Assembly: GCA_028282925.1 (NCBI GenBank)
Contig: JANQGV010000312.1
Location: forward strand, 1 to 62,362
Reading direction: 5' to 3'
DNA from: Thermodesulfobacteriota bacterium
GTDB taxonomy: Bacteria > Desulfobacterota > WTBG01 > CAIYCZ01 > CAIRTM01
Length of the DNA: 62,362 nt
In this document: positions 62,262-62,362 of the stretch, in pieces
Position numbering within the stretch: the first letter of the stretch is position 1
Layout of the letters: the number at the start of each line of letters is the position of its first letter
The notes under the pieces: generated by a model
Seen by the model: only the letters and a program-made list of their open reading frames with translations
Databases searched by the model: none
What the model was told of the DNA's origin: nothing
Program-made: the position numbers and the translations under genes

Positions 62262-62362
62262 GAAATGCCCGAATCTACAGGCTGTACTCCCTGCAGCCTC
62301 ATCAACGTACAGATGAGTACGCCTCTTCGGCTTTCGGTCCGTGCAGCCTGAATCTCCGGGCA
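62262..62362. repeat. Intergenic repeat, copy 2, cut by window edge
   Basis: The sequence shares AATCTACAGG, CGTACAGATGAGTACGCCTC, TTTCGG and a CCTGAATCTCCGG block, in the same order, with the fold-back repeat at 45161-45287. It continues past the right edge, so its end is not seen. Confidence 0.5.

Noticed and set aside
1-62362. tRNA, rRNA, CRISPR array or prophage
   Set aside because: No clover-leaf-like gene, rRNA stretch, regularly spaced repeats or phage structural genes were noticed when reading; a tRNAscan or CRISPR search would settle this.

Overview
The window looks like a chromosomal segment of an anaerobic Desulfobacterota (deltaproteobacterial) organism, probably a sulfate reducer or syntroph. 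The support is gene content: a tungsten-type aldehyde oxidoreductase operon with heterodisulfide-reductase and Flx-like subunits, a Desulfovibrio-type Mop molybdenum hydroxylase with an accessory cluster resembling the DVU_1553-1559 neighbourhood, an NfnAB transhydrogenase, and Myxo-type cysteine repeats. No rRNA, tRNA or CRISPR array was seen, so the placement is inferred from proteins only.

Layout. 1-1.3 kb: an IS5-family transposase cut by the window edge. 1.4-7.2 kb, minus strand: M50-like membrane peptidase, AcuI-type reductase, alpha/beta hydrolase, class II fructose-bisphosphate aldolase with its own terminator, then obg with two small upstream genes. 7.3-9.1 kb: a lipoprotein lytic transglycosylase whose third LysM domain is displaced to the -1 frame by an A9 tract. 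9.2-28.3 kb: a surface-polysaccharide locus with a HTH regulator behind a perfect palindrome, an ABC exporter (Wzm/Wzt), a methyltransferase, an FrhB-pyruvyltransferase fusion, eight or nine glycosyltransferases, a sulfotransferase and a sulfatase-fold enzyme with Thr at the nucleophile position. 28.3-35.9 kb: a Nudix hydrolase, a very large secreted propeller protein, and a NarL-type two-component pair.

36.0-45.1 kb, minus strand: a tightly coupled seven-gene cluster reading mop, a GltD/HdrD-like fusion, a small CxxC protein, a methyltransferase, a C-GCAxxG-C-C protein, a radical SAM protein and a CoA-ligase-like protein. Upstream of mop lie two copies of a roughly 190-bp structured element and a fold-back repeat. 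46.0-55.3 kb, plus strand: a structured leader ending in a terminator hairpin, then AOR, MoaD-like, ferredoxin, HdrCB, HdrA, MvhD/FlxD and three further Flx-like subunits. The first part has the same order as BamB-F of class II benzoyl-CoA reductase, but the NADH module is Flx-like rather than Nuo-like. 55.7-59.2 kb: a secreted leucine-rich protein and an unusual REC/substrate-binding/CheW fusion. 59.9-62.2 kb: nfnB and nfnA.

Taken together, the right half is an electron-transfer region: Mo and W oxidoreductases, a predicted flavin-bifurcating Hdr-Flx complex linking ferredoxin and NAD(P)H, and NfnAB balancing NADH, NADPH and ferredoxin. The left half builds and exports a surface glycan. The most interesting candidates for undescribed biology are the AOR-Hdr-Flx complex, the Mop accessory cluster, the REC-SBP-CheW protein and the duplicated RNA-like elements before mop.
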